Shown here: positions 24,359 through 30,366 of the stretch, one piece after another
Position numbering within the stretch: position 1 is the first letter of the stretch
How the letters are laid out: each line of letters starts with the position of its first letter
Assembly: GCF_000321005.1 (NCBI RefSeq)
Contig: NZ_HE578907.1
Span: 728,859-792,858, forward strand
Origin: Anaerococcus senegalensis JC48
GTDB lineage: Bacteria; Bacillota; Clostridia; Tissierellales; Peptoniphilaceae
DNA: 64,000 nt
Reading direction: 5' to 3'
Notes under the pieces: model-generated
Database searches by the model: none
Seen by the model: the letters and a program-made list of their open reading frames with translations, nothing else
Told to the model about the DNA's origin: nothing
Translations under genes and position numbers: made by a program

Positions 24359-24392
24359 GGTATAATATAAATAAAACACCCAGGAGAAAACT
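24359..24392 (+). promoter_or_regulatory. Promoter region of the + strand membrane gene
   Basis: A TATAAT box at 24360-24365 lies about 30 bases before the start codon of the 24393 gene, with CAGGAGAAAAC as ribosome binding site. The -35 box is not distinct. The region is divergent to the Cro-like gene, whose longer frame it overlaps. Confidence 0.45.
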
Positions 24393-24965
24393 ATGTCATT
24401 TTTAAAAAATAATTCAGAAATAATATCTACAATTATTTCAATAATAGCCCTCTTTCTATCAATCTATTCAGTTATAAAATCTAATAAAATAAATAGATTT
24501 GAAATAACGATAACTGATGTAGAATATGAACCTATCTCAAATAAAATAAGAATCAATTTTTCATTATTCAACAATTCAATAAAATCACTTTTAATCAATA
24601 AGATAGAATTCTTTTCAACCAAAACAAAAAGTAAATATTATCCAGATAACTTTGATATTGACGCTTATTACAAGCAAAAATCAGAACAAAATAAACCAAA
24701 GCCAAAACCAAAAGACCCTTTGTTTGGGAACTTGCTTAATACAAGTGATTTAGTAAGTTCATTCACAATGCCTGAATATGCCCAATCTTACGAATATCCA
24801 TCAGAAACATCTAACTTAATAATCAAACCAAATGATTATCTAAATCTAACCTATTATTTTGATGAGATTAACGCAGAAACAACAATAAAAATCACTGCTA
24901 ATGAAAGGCTTACTTTCTTTTCAAAAGAAAAATCATTCTCAGTCATCCCTATTAAGTCTAAATAA
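24393..24965 (+). CDS. Membrane-anchored protein of unknown function (moron-like)
   Basis: 190 aa, preceded by CCAGGAGAAAAC. One N-terminal membrane segment (IISTIISIIALFLSIYSVI, residues 9-27), then a domain that appears beta-rich (EITITDVEYEPISNKIRINF) with a KPKPKPKD linker. Not recognised. It is the only gene on + between Cro-like and CI-like genes, has its own promoter and a terminator downstream (25126-25152), and is more AT-rich than neighbours. This arrangement fits a lysogeny-expressed moron, for example superinfection exclusion; the role is an inference. Confidence 0.75.
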   Translation: MSFLKNNSEIISTIISIIALFLSIYSVIKSNKINRFEITITDVEYEPISNKIRINFSLFNNSIKSLLINKIEFFSTKTKSKYYPDNFDIDAYYKQKSEQNKPKPKPKDPLFGNLLNTSDLVSSFTMPEYAQSYEYPSETSNLIIKPNDYLNLTYYFDEINAETTIKITANERLTFFSKEKSFSVIPIKSK

Positions 24966-25022
24966 AATAATAGAATTCATAATCAAATGTATTACTAACA
25001 TTACAAGAATTAATAAATCCAT
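24939..25022 (-). CDS. 27-aa hydrophobic peptide, antisense to the end of the + gene
   Basis: ATG 25022 follows a perfect AAAGGAGGAGTA. The product is one membrane helix with a charged tail: MDLLILVMLVIHLIMNSIIL then FRLNRDD. It overlaps the 3' end of the convergent 24393-24965 gene by 27 bases. Size and shape resemble type I toxin peptides, but small phage membrane peptides without toxicity are also common. Confidence 0.5.
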   Translation of the reverse strand: MDLLILVMLVIHLIMNSIILFRLNRDD

Positions 25023-25034
25023 TACTCCTCCTTT

Positions 25035-25136
25035 TTAATTACCTGATCCTATACTGTTGATGATTGGCTCAACGATTTTTACAAACAGTACGAAGATAAT
25101 TAGTAAAAGTTTTGTTTCCGAGCCTGAGCCTAACAA
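25035..25136 (-). CDS. Possible 33-aa membrane peptide (TTG start)
   Basis: A frame from TTG 25136 to TAA 25035 reads MLGSGSETKLLLIIFVLFVK then IVEPIINSIGSGN, one clear membrane segment. The stop is followed at once by the ribosome binding site of the next peptide. A rival frame from ATG 25194 to TGA 25069 gives a basic 41-aa peptide (starting MKKKDNKTFKKGKDKKEPLL). Only one of the two is likely to be real; the membrane one is preferred for its composition, despite its weak start. Confidence 0.3.
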   Translation of the reverse strand: MLGSGSETKLLLIIFVLFVKIVEPIINSIGSGN

Positions 25137-25152
25137 GCAAAGGCTCTTTTTT
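25126..25152 (+). terminator. Terminator downstream of the + membrane gene
   Basis: GAGCCT (25126-25131) pairs with AGGCTC (25141-25146), loop nine bases, followed by six T. It faces transcription from the 24393-24965 gene, 160 bases after its stop, so the + transcript would run antisense through the small - strand peptides. Confidence 0.7.
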
Positions 25153-25177
25153 ATCTTTTCCTTTTTTAAAAGTTTTA

Positions 25178-25384
25178 TTATCTTTTTTCTTCATATAACA
25201 ACCACCAATCAATTTCATAAAATTCACCAAGTTTTTTTGCATATCTTACAGGCAATTCCAAATCGCCCTTTTCATACAAATAATAAGTATTAATATGACA
25301 ACCTAAAATTTTTGAAACCTTATTTTTGCTCAGTCCTTTTTTTCTCCTATAAAACTTTAGTCTACTACTCGTAGTATTTCCCAT
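25178..25384 (-). CDS. XRE-family HTH regulator
   Basis: 68 aa from ATG 25384 (GGAGGAAAAA upstream, itself containing the longer ATG start). Helix-turn-helix: SSRLKFYRRKKGLSKNKVSK, LGCHINTYYLYEKGDLELPV, AKKLGEFYEIDWWLLY. A second small repressor-type protein in the lysogeny region, divergent from the 82-aa + gene at 25459. It might control that gene or the membrane peptides downstream of itself. Confidence 0.8.
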   Translation of the reverse strand: MGNTTSSRLKFYRRKKGLSKNKVSKILGCHINTYYLYEKGDLELPVRYAKKLGEFYEIDWWLLYEEKR

Positions 25385-25458
25385 TTTTTCCTCCACAATA
25401 TATTGTATATAATTATTTTTTTAAGTATAATATTATCAAACAAGAAAGGAGGTGCCCT

Positions 25459-25707
25459 ATGAATCAAGACTTGGCAAAATACATTAATAATTGGATCAAT
25501 TCTTCTTTAGATAATAGCTCAAATTCTGATACACAACTATCAGCCGACCTAAAAGAAATCAAGAAAACTCTTGAAAATTCAAGCTTAAATGCAGATGAAT
25601 CAAAAGCTATATATGAATCAATTTACAAAACTATAAAGGCTAGTGTAAATATTTCTATAGTAGCTACATTGGAAGTTCTCGAGCAAAACGGATTCAAAAT
25701 TTCATAA
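25459..25707 (+). CDS. Small helical protein of unknown function
   Basis: 82 aa, strong AAAGGAGGTGCCCT upstream and a TATAAT-like box near 25425. Acidic and Ser/Asn-rich: LAKYINNWINSSLDNSSNSD then DESKAIYESIYKTIKASVNI. Predicted helical bundle. Not recognised. Divergent from the HTH gene at 25178 and convergent with the next gene (stops adjacent). Confidence 0.7.
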   Translation: MNQDLAKYINNWINSSLDNSSNSDTQLSADLKEIKKTLENSSLNADESKAIYESIYKTIKASVNISIVATLEVLEQNGFKIS

Positions 25708-25911
25708 TTAATATTTTTCAAAAGTGATATAGGGACGATATTCTTTAATATTGTCCTTATTTTCTTTTCTATCTAAGTTCTTATTTATAATCTCAATATT
25801 TCCGTAAGAATCAATCCTTATTATATTATTTGATTTATTTTCAATAGATATACATCCATCTTTCAACTTAATTTGCACTTCAACTTCTTTATTATCAACT
25901 TTTTCTTCCAT
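25708..25911 (-). CDS. Small acidic protein of unknown function
   Basis: 67 aa. DNKEVEVQIKLKDGCISIEN then SYGNIEIINKNLDRKENKDN; beta-rich then charged. AGGAAGGGGATAT precedes ATG 25911. It converges exactly with the + gene (stop at 25707). Not recognised; it shares a probable transcript with the small membrane peptides upstream (25923 and 26060). Confidence 0.65.
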   Translation of the reverse strand: MEEKVDNKEVEVQIKLKDGCISIENKSNNIIRIDSYGNIEIINKNLDRKENKDNIKEYRPYITFEKY

Positions 25912-25922
25912 ATATCCCCTTC

Positions 25923-26021
25923 CTACCTAAAAAAATTAATCAAACTTAACAAAATACTAAAAATATTCAAACCAATTATAATTTTTAAAACATTTGAAAG
26001 TTTATTTCTATCATCTTTCAT
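25923..26021 (-). CDS. Possible 32-aa membrane peptide
   Basis: ATG 26021 to TAG 25923: MKDDRNKLSNVLKIIIGLNI then FSILLSLINFFR, a charged start and one membrane helix. The ribosome binding site is weak (AGAAAAA). The next gene's ribosome binding site starts at its stop. Coding status uncertain. Confidence 0.4.
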   Translation of the reverse strand: MKDDRNKLSNVLKIIIGLNIFSILLSLINFFR

Positions 26022-26059
26022 TTTTTCTATAGAATGAGTATAGTATTGATATAGTAGGG

Positions 26060-26185
26060 CTATGCCCTAACTATATCTATTATTTTGATGATTAACTCAA
26101 TTAGCTTATCTATTAAACTGATTACCGCAGTAGCTAAAGCTAATTTTATGAGTTGATCATCTTTTTTATTGTCTTCTTTACTCAT
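26060..26185 (-). CDS. 41-aa small membrane protein
   Basis: ATG 26185 follows AAAGGGGGATTGA. The product starts MSKEDNKKDDQLIKLALATA and continues VISLIDKLIELIIKIIDIV: charged N-terminus and an amphipathic or membrane helix. Small proteins of this form are common next to CI genes in Gram-positive prophages. Its end contains a perfect TAGGGC/GCCCTA hairpin (26054-26068). Divergent to the CI-like gene, from whose promoter region it is read. Confidence 0.6.
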   Translation of the reverse strand: MSKEDNKKDDQLIKLALATAVISLIDKLIELIIKIIDIVRA

Positions 26186-26220
26186 TCAATCCCCCTTTCT
26201 TGATTTGTTAATTATATAAT

Positions 26221-26319
26221 ACACGTTTTAATTGTATTTGTCAAATATTTTTTTAATTTATACTTGTATTTTTTATATAAAACACGTTTTAATTGTTGTA
26301 TAATACCATTTTTAATTGT
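26221..26319. promoter_or_regulatory. CI operator/promoter region
   Basis: Two identical ACACGTTTTAATTGT sites (26221-26235 and 26282-26296) and a partial third (TTTTAATTGT, 26310-26319) lie between the divergent small membrane gene and the CI-like gene. A TATAAT (26300-26305) sits between copies two and three, so the repressor could control its own promoter. The fourth copy is at 24118-24132. Confidence 0.65.
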
Positions 26320-26344
26320 AAAATACAGTCAAGAGGTGATTATA

Positions 26345-26989
26345 ATGCAAATAAAAGATAAATTAAAACAATTAAGAAAAGATAGAGGACTTAAACAAGA
26401 AGATGTTGCCTTTAAATTAAATATGTCTACAAGTGCGTATGGTTACTATGAACAAGGAAAAACAACTCCACCTTTATATAACTTGAAAAAACTAGCAAGT
26501 CTTTATGATATTTCAATATCAGAATTAACAGGAGAAAAAAACGACACAGTAGAAATGCTAGGTCAAGCAGTAACAATGAATAAATACCCTTACATAGACG
26601 ATTACGTATCAGCAGGATCACCAGTAAATATAGAAGGTATGAAAGACGTCCCAAATATCTATGTACCAGATGAACTCCTTGGATCTTATGCAGGAAGCAA
26701 AAGATTATTCTTCCTTAAAGTAAACGGCGAATCGATGAATAAAATAATTCCCAACGGTTCAACTATAGGTGTAATAAGCTACGATAGTATTAACGATCTT
26801 AAAAGTGGTGATATAGTTGTATATTCAACTAAAGATGGAGAATATGCCGTCAAATATTTTTATAAAAAAGATTCTAAATTAATATTTAAGCCGTCTTCTA
26901 CCCTAGACTATTATTATGATTTAGTTTTTAATATCGAAGATAATATAAGTATCATTGGTAAAGTTGTAATTTATTCAGTTATGCTTTAG
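26345..26989 (+). CDS. CI-like phage repressor with S24 (LexA-type) protease domain
   Basis: 214 aa from ATG 26345 (AAGAGGTGATTATA upstream); a longer frame from 26264 lacks a site. XRE helix-turn-helix at residues 5-58 (LKQLRKDRGLKQEDVAFKLN). The C-terminal LexA-like domain has Ala90-Gly91 as cleavage site (DDYVSAGSPV), Ser130 in NGESMN and Lys170 in YAVKYFY as catalytic pair. Maintains lysogeny and is inactivated by RecA-stimulated self-cleavage after DNA damage. Flanked by repeated operators; the lipoprotein gene follows on the same strand. Confidence 0.93.
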   Translation: MQIKDKLKQLRKDRGLKQEDVAFKLNMSTSAYGYYEQGKTTPPLYNLKKLASLYDISISELTGEKNDTVEMLGQAVTMNKYPYIDDYVSAGSPVNIEGMKDVPNIYVPDELLGSYAGSKRLFFLKVNGESMNKIIPNGSTIGVISYDSINDLKSGDIVVYSTKDGEYAVKYFYKKDSKLIFKPSSTLDYYYDLVFNIEDNISIIGKVVIYSVML

Positions 26990-27017
26990 AAAAATATAAT
27001 ACTTAAAATACGCTATT

Positions 27018-27040
27018 AAGTTAGTATGGGGGACTAACTT
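27018..27040 (+). other. Hairpin between repressor and lipoprotein genes
   Basis: AAGTTAGT and ACTAACTT form a perfect 8-bp stem with a seven-base G-rich loop. It is followed by TTTAATATAAAA, a poor T run, so it is a weak terminator or an operator for the lipoprotein gene. Confidence 0.5.
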
Positions 27041-27075
27041 TAATATAAAATGTGAAAATAAAAAGGAGAAAACAA

Positions 27076-27693
27076 ATGAAAAGTAAATTATTATCTATAT
27101 TATTAGCTGCAAGCTTTATATTAACAGCTTGTGGACAAGACAAAAACGCTACAGAAACAAAAGAAGAACCTAGTAAAGAAGTTGAGCAAACTCAATCCGT
27201 AGAAAGTAACAAGGAAGAAAGTAGCGAAGAAGAAATTCAAGAAGAGAAAAAAGAAGAAGAAACAGCTACAAACGAGCAAGAAATCCAAGCAGAACCAGGA
27301 AATACCCAAGAAAAAAATTATTTTAATTGGGAAACAAATAATGCTATTTATAAACAAACAGGCGATGCATTTATTACAAATTCCAAATATGATGATAGCA
27401 AAATATTAGTAATTCCTATAAACTTTACAAACAAACAAGAAGAAGCTTCTGATCCTTGGATGACCTTTGTGCTTGATTATAAAGTATTTCAAGAAGACGA
27501 AAACCAAGAATACACACTTAACGGAGGACAAGGACAAGTTCCTGATGAATATGACTCCCCTTTAAATACAAGTGTTAAAAAGGACGGAAACACAGATTGG
27601 TATATAACCTATACACTAGAAAAACCAGAATCCGATGTAAGATTACAAACACAATTTGGTAGTGGTGTAGATTACACATTTAAACAAAAATAA
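27076..27693 (+). CDS. Prophage-encoded lipoprotein (DUF5067-like)
   Basis: 205 aa from ATG 27076 (AAAAAGGAGAAAACAA upstream). Signal peptide MKSKLLSILLAASFILTAC with lipobox LTAC (Cys19). A long Glu/Lys/Gln-rich linker (residues 20-80) leads to a C-terminal domain: SKILVIPINFTNKQEEASDP, DYKVFQEDENQEYTL, typical of DUF5067 surface lipoproteins. It lies between CI and integrase, where lysogenic conversion genes usually sit. A surface or superinfection-exclusion role is inferred only. Confidence 0.8.
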   Translation: MKSKLLSILLAASFILTACGQDKNATETKEEPSKEVEQTQSVESNKEESSEEEIQEEKKEEETATNEQEIQAEPGNTQEKNYFNWETNNAIYKQTGDAFITNSKYDDSKILVIPINFTNKQEEASDPWMTFVLDYKVFQEDENQEYTLNGGQGQVPDEYDSPLNTSVKKDGNTDWYITYTLEKPESDVRLQTQFGSGVDYTFKQK

Positions 27694-27710
27694 TTTTATA
27701 ACCCCCTAAT

Positions 27711-27741
27711 AAAGTGCAGATTAATTGCTGCACTTTATTTG
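27711..27741 (+). terminator. Terminator after the lipoprotein gene
   Basis: AAAGTGCAG (27711-27719) pairs perfectly with CTGCACTTT (27728-27736), loop eight bases, followed by ATTTG. It separates the lipoprotein from the integrase gene, whose ribosome binding site begins just after it. Confidence 0.7.
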
Positions 27742-27760
27742 TACCAGAAAGGAAAAACAA

Positions 27761-28888
27761 ATGGCAAAAAGAAGAAGAAAATATGCGAACGGACAAGGTA
27801 GCATAACCCATGTAAAAGGGAAAAAATCTCCTTGGCGGGCTAGATTACCAGCCACTTACGATTCGTCTGGAAAAGAACATCGTAAAACTGTAGGTTTTTT
27901 TAAAACACAAAAAGAAGCTCAAAACGCCTTAGATTCCTACACTTTAATCGATGATATCAAAACATTTAAAGACATATATATAGAATATAAAAAAACAGAC
28001 GATTTTTTAAATCTAACCAAAAAAACAAAAGATCGTTACGAAGATGCTTTCTTATCCTTTAAATCTCTTTGGAATAAAAATATTATGGATATAAAAGCAT
28101 TACAATTACAAAAGTGTATTAACACAAAAGTGTTAGAAGGTTATTATGCAACAGAAGACGGGAAAAGAGTAAGAAAAGAATACTCAAAAGATTCCATCTC
28201 CAGATTAAAACATGTAGCAAATAAAATATATAACTTTGCAGAAAGACACGATTTAGTAGACAAAAATAGAGCAAAAGTTTTAGAAGTAAAAGGGTTAGAC
28301 CCAAAACCAGAAAAAACAATATTTTTTGCAGATGAAATTGATAAATTATTTAATTCTATCCCCTACAATCCATATGCAAGGCACGTTTTAATAATGATAT
28401 TTACAGGAATGAGGACATCAGAATATAGAAATTTAAAAGTAGATAACATAGATTTTGAAAACAAAATGATTACAGACTTTGGAATAAAAACAAACAAGGG
28501 AAGAAAAAGAATTATGTTTATCCATGAGAAAATAGAAGATATATTGTTAGAACTTGCAAAGGAATCCACAACAGGTTATATAGTAGAAAATATTACAATT
28601 AATAGGCAAAACAAAAAAGCTACCCACCCAAGCGATCAAACATTTAGAAAAGGTATATTTAATAAAGCACTAGAAAAAGCAGGATTAGAAAAAACTATAC
28701 CCAAACAATGTAGATATACATTTGCAACTATCGCCCACCTATCTGGTATAAGTGATATGGATCTTATGGACTTAATGGGACACGAATCCATAATGACAAC
28801 AAAAAATTCTTATATCCAAACTACAGATTTTTATTTAATGCAACAATTGCAAACTTATGATTTTAGAAAAGCACTAAAATTATCTTAA
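27761..28888 (+). CDS. int: Tyrosine-family site-specific integrase
   Basis: 375 aa from ATG 27761 (AGAAAGGAAAAACAA upstream). The N-terminal arm-binding part starts KRRRKYANGQGSITHVKGKK, typical of Tn916/phage integrases. The core-binding domain spans about 60-160. Catalytic domain: Arg in IFTGMRTSEYRNL, second Arg in KQCRYTFATIAHLSG, then LMGHESIMTTKNSYIQ with the nucleophile Tyr. In the HxxR box the usual His is replaced by Lys. It points towards tRNA-Leu(TAG), the likely attachment site. Confidence 0.95.
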   Translation: MAKRRRKYANGQGSITHVKGKKSPWRARLPATYDSSGKEHRKTVGFFKTQKEAQNALDSYTLIDDIKTFKDIYIEYKKTDDFLNLTKKTKDRYEDAFLSFKSLWNKNIMDIKALQLQKCINTKVLEGYYATEDGKRVRKEYSKDSISRLKHVANKIYNFAERHDLVDKNRAKVLEVKGLDPKPEKTIFFADEIDKLFNSIPYNPYARHVLIMIFTGMRTSEYRNLKVDNIDFENKMITDFGIKTNKGRKRIMFIHEKIEDILLELAKESTTGYIVENITINRQNKKATHPSDQTFRKGIFNKALEKAGLEKTIPKQCRYTFATIAHLSGISDMDLMDLMGHESIMTTKNSYIQTTDFYLMQQLQTYDFRKALKLS

Positions 28889-28912
28889 TTTTTTAAAAAA
28901 AGACACTAAAAA

Positions 28913-28968
28913 AACGGATATTCAACCTTGCTGGTAACCTATTGGTAACCAAGGGAAAAATATCCGTT
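28913..28968. other. Long hairpin with direct repeats between integrase and tRNA-Leu
   Basis: Outer arms AACGGATATT (28913-28922) and AATATCCGTT (28959-28968) are perfect inverts; an inner CCTTG/CAAGG pair (28926-28930, 28950-28954) continues the stem. TGGTAACC occurs twice in direct orientation (28932-28939 and 28943-28950), 11 bases apart. On the - strand a T run follows, so it can end the tRNA transcript; the direct repeats may also be integrase arm sites. Confidence 0.7.
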
Positions 28969-28995
28969 GATTTTAAGCCATTATCGGCTCTATAT

Positions 28996-29045
28996 TGGTG
29001 CGGGATAAAGGAGTTGAACCTTCACGAGAAAATCTCACTAGATCC
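28996..29045. other. Candidate attachment site at the tRNA-Leu 3' end
   Basis: The integrase gene ends about 110 bases away and points at the 3' half (T arm, acceptor) of an intact tRNA-Leu, the classic target of tyrosine integrases. The exact core cannot be fixed, because the second copy lies outside the window. Confidence 0.4.
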
Positions 29046-29081
29046 TAAGTCTAGCGCGTCTGCCAATTCCGCCAATCCCGC
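28996..29081 (-). tRNA. tRNA-Leu (anticodon TAG)
   Basis: 86 nt including encoded CCA. The acceptor stem GCGGGAT/ATCCCGC is perfect, the anticodon arm CTAGA-CTTAGGA-TCTAG carries TAG, and a long variable arm typical of leucine tRNAs is present. Its 3' end borders the prophage. Confidence 0.97.
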
Positions 29082-29084
29082 ATA

Positions 29085-29162
29085 TGGGGTGAGTAGAGAG
29101 ATTCGAACTCTCGATCTCCTGGGCCACAACCAGGTGTCTTAACCAACTGGACCATACCCACC
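29085..29162 (-). tRNA. tRNA-His (anticodon GTG)
   Basis: Encoded CCA, anticodon arm CCTGG-TTGTGGC-CCAGG with GTG, and the extra 5' G opposite C73 typical of histidine tRNAs. Only three bases separate it from tRNA-Leu, so the two are co-transcribed. Confidence 0.97.
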
Positions 29163-29183
29163 AAATAATTAACTTACTATATA

Positions 29184-29212
29184 AGTATACATCCAATTGA
29201 ATCACTTGTCAA
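29184..29212 (-). promoter_or_regulatory. Strong promoter of the tRNA-His/tRNA-Leu operon
   Basis: - strand TTGACA (29207-29212), exactly 17 bases, TATACT (29184-29189). A near-consensus sigma-A promoter about 20 bases upstream of tRNA-His. Confidence 0.88.
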
Positions 29213-29324
29213 GTAAATTGTAAATTATTTTTAATTTTTTTTACATTTACTATGGCCTTTTCTTTCGACTTATATATAATATCATATTTATTTTTTTAAT
29301 GCAAATTTTTTTAGATTTTTTTGT

Positions 29325-29353
29325 TTTACAAAAAATATATCTTATAGTAAAAT
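29325..29353 (+). promoter_or_regulatory. Promoter of the small membrane peptide/recX operon
   Basis: TTTACA (29325-29330), 17-base spacer, TAAAAT (29348-29353), about 30 bases before the start codon at 29384. Fits sigma-A well. Confidence 0.6.
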
Positions 29354-29383
29354 ACTGATAGGAAAGTGATTTGAGGTGATTTA

Positions 29384-29488
29384 ATGAAGAAAAAGTCAAA
29401 AAGTAAAGTAATTTTAAAAATTTTTGCTGTAGTAGTTGCTCTATCTATGGTTATTCCTATTATTATGAATGCTGTTGAATCTTTATGA
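29384..29488 (+). CDS. 34-aa membrane peptide upstream of recX (DUF4044-like)
   Basis: ATG 29384 follows TTGAGGTGATTTA. MKKKSKSKVILKIFAVVVAL then SMVIPIIMNAVESL: basic start and a single membrane helix. Its stop overlaps the recX start as ATGA. The layout recalls the very small DUF4044 proteins of Firmicutes, a tentative match. Confidence 0.65.
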   Translation: MKKKSKSKVILKIFAVVVALSMVIPIIMNAVESL

Positions 29489-30078
29489 TTGTAGAAAATA
29501 TAGAGTATTCAGATAAATATAATTTGGTTAAGCTTACTATTTCGAAAGAATTTTTTTATATTTCTTACGATTTCTTTAATGATTTGAATATTTCAAAAGA
29601 TCAAGATTTAGATTTTGATATTTATAAGAAAATTCTAAGCGAAGATGATTTTAATAGATGTAAGAATGAAGCTTTAAAACAAATTTCTTATAGGGCTAAA
29701 ACTTCCCATGATATAATTTATAAGTTAAAGAAAAAAAATTATTCACAAGAATCTATTGACAAGGTAATAGATTTTTTAAATGAATATGATTTAATTGATG
29801 ATGAAAATTATGTAAAATCTTATATTAATGACAAATCTAATATAGCAAATTGGTCTAGGGGAAAGATAAGATACAAGTTAAAGTCAAAATTTATTGATGA
29901 TAAACTTATCGATAAATATTTAGATCAAATATCTTATGAAGAAGAATATGAAAAAGCTTATAATTATGGTTTAAGAAAAAAAATGAGTACGGATGATAAA
30001 AACAAAGTATATAGATTTTTAGCTTCTAAGGGATTTTCTTACGATATTATAAAAAATGTTTTGGGTGATTTGTTTTAA
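29485..30078 (+). CDS. recX: RecX regulatory protein
   Basis: 197 aa. C-terminal two thirds show the tandem three-helix RecX repeats: ALKQISYRAKTSHDIIYKLK, VIDFLNEYDLIDDENYVKSY, GKIRYKLKSKFIDDKLIDKY, then RFLASKGFSYDIIKNVL. RecX modulates RecA filaments. The N-terminal 60 residues form an extra domain seen in Firmicute RecX. It overlaps the upstream peptide gene (ATGA) and the downstream gene (TAATG). Confidence 0.92.
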   Translation: MIVENIEYSDKYNLVKLTISKEFFYISYDFFNDLNISKDQDLDFDIYKKILSEDDFNRCKNEALKQISYRAKTSHDIIYKLKKKNYSQESIDKVIDFLNEYDLIDDENYVKSYINDKSNIANWSRGKIRYKLKSKFIDDKLIDKYLDQISYEEEYEKAYNYGLRKKMSTDDKNKVYRFLASKGFSYDIIKNVLGDLF

Positions 30079-30353
30079 TGAATGACGCTTACGTTTATAT
30101 GTTAAGATGTTCTGATGATAGTCTATATACAGGTTGGACCAATAATATTAAAAATAGATTAGATAAGCACAATAAGGGAATTGGTGCAAAATATACAAGA
30201 GCAAGAAGACCTTGTAAGCTTGTTTTTTATAAAAAAGTAAATAATAAAAATAGGGCTATGCAGATTGAATATAGAATTAAAAGATTAAATAAAAAATATA
30301 AGGAAAATATTGTAAATAATTTTGATAGAAAAAAATTAGAGCTTATCGATTAG
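30078..30353 (+). CDS. GIY-YIG domain protein (UPF0213/YhbQ-like)
   Basis: 91 aa. AYVYMLRCSDDSLYTGWTNN is the GIY-YIG nuclease signature (VYMLRC...LYTGWT), followed by RLDKHNKGIGAKYTRARRPC, and EYRIKRLNKKYK. It belongs to the standalone UPF0213 family, with suspected DNA repair nuclease activity. Co-translated with recX; a bidirectional terminator overlaps the stop. Confidence 0.92.
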   Translation: MNDAYVYMLRCSDDSLYTGWTNNIKNRLDKHNKGIGAKYTRARRPCKLVFYKKVNNKNRAMQIEYRIKRLNKKYKENIVNNFDRKKLELID

Positions 30354-30366
30354 ATAAGCTCTTTTT
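30338..30366. terminator. Bidirectional terminator between convergent genes
   Basis: AGAGCTTATC (30338-30347) pairs with GATAAGCTCT (30353-30362); T runs flank the stem on both strands. It serves both the recX operon (+) and the mre operon (-). Confidence 0.88.

Larger units (their letters stand above)
1..28995. mobile_element. Siphovirus-type prophage, left end outside window
   Basis: Contiguous phage modules in canonical order: tape measure, tail chaperones, tail tube, connectors, capsid, scaffold, head morphogenesis, portal and terminases (- strand, late), then replication/recombination genes (- strand, early), then repressor, lipoprotein and integrase (+). The right limit is placed at the 3' end of tRNA-Leu(TAG), towards which the integrase gene points. 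Tail fibre and lysis genes and the other attachment site must lie left of position 1. Apart from the window edge, the structural, replication and lysogeny genes look intact. Confidence 0.95.

Noticed and set aside
28942..29142. + strand ORF over tRNA-Leu and tRNA-His
   Set aside because: Antisense reading of two tRNA genes; residues such as SREIRTLDL are typical of such shadows.
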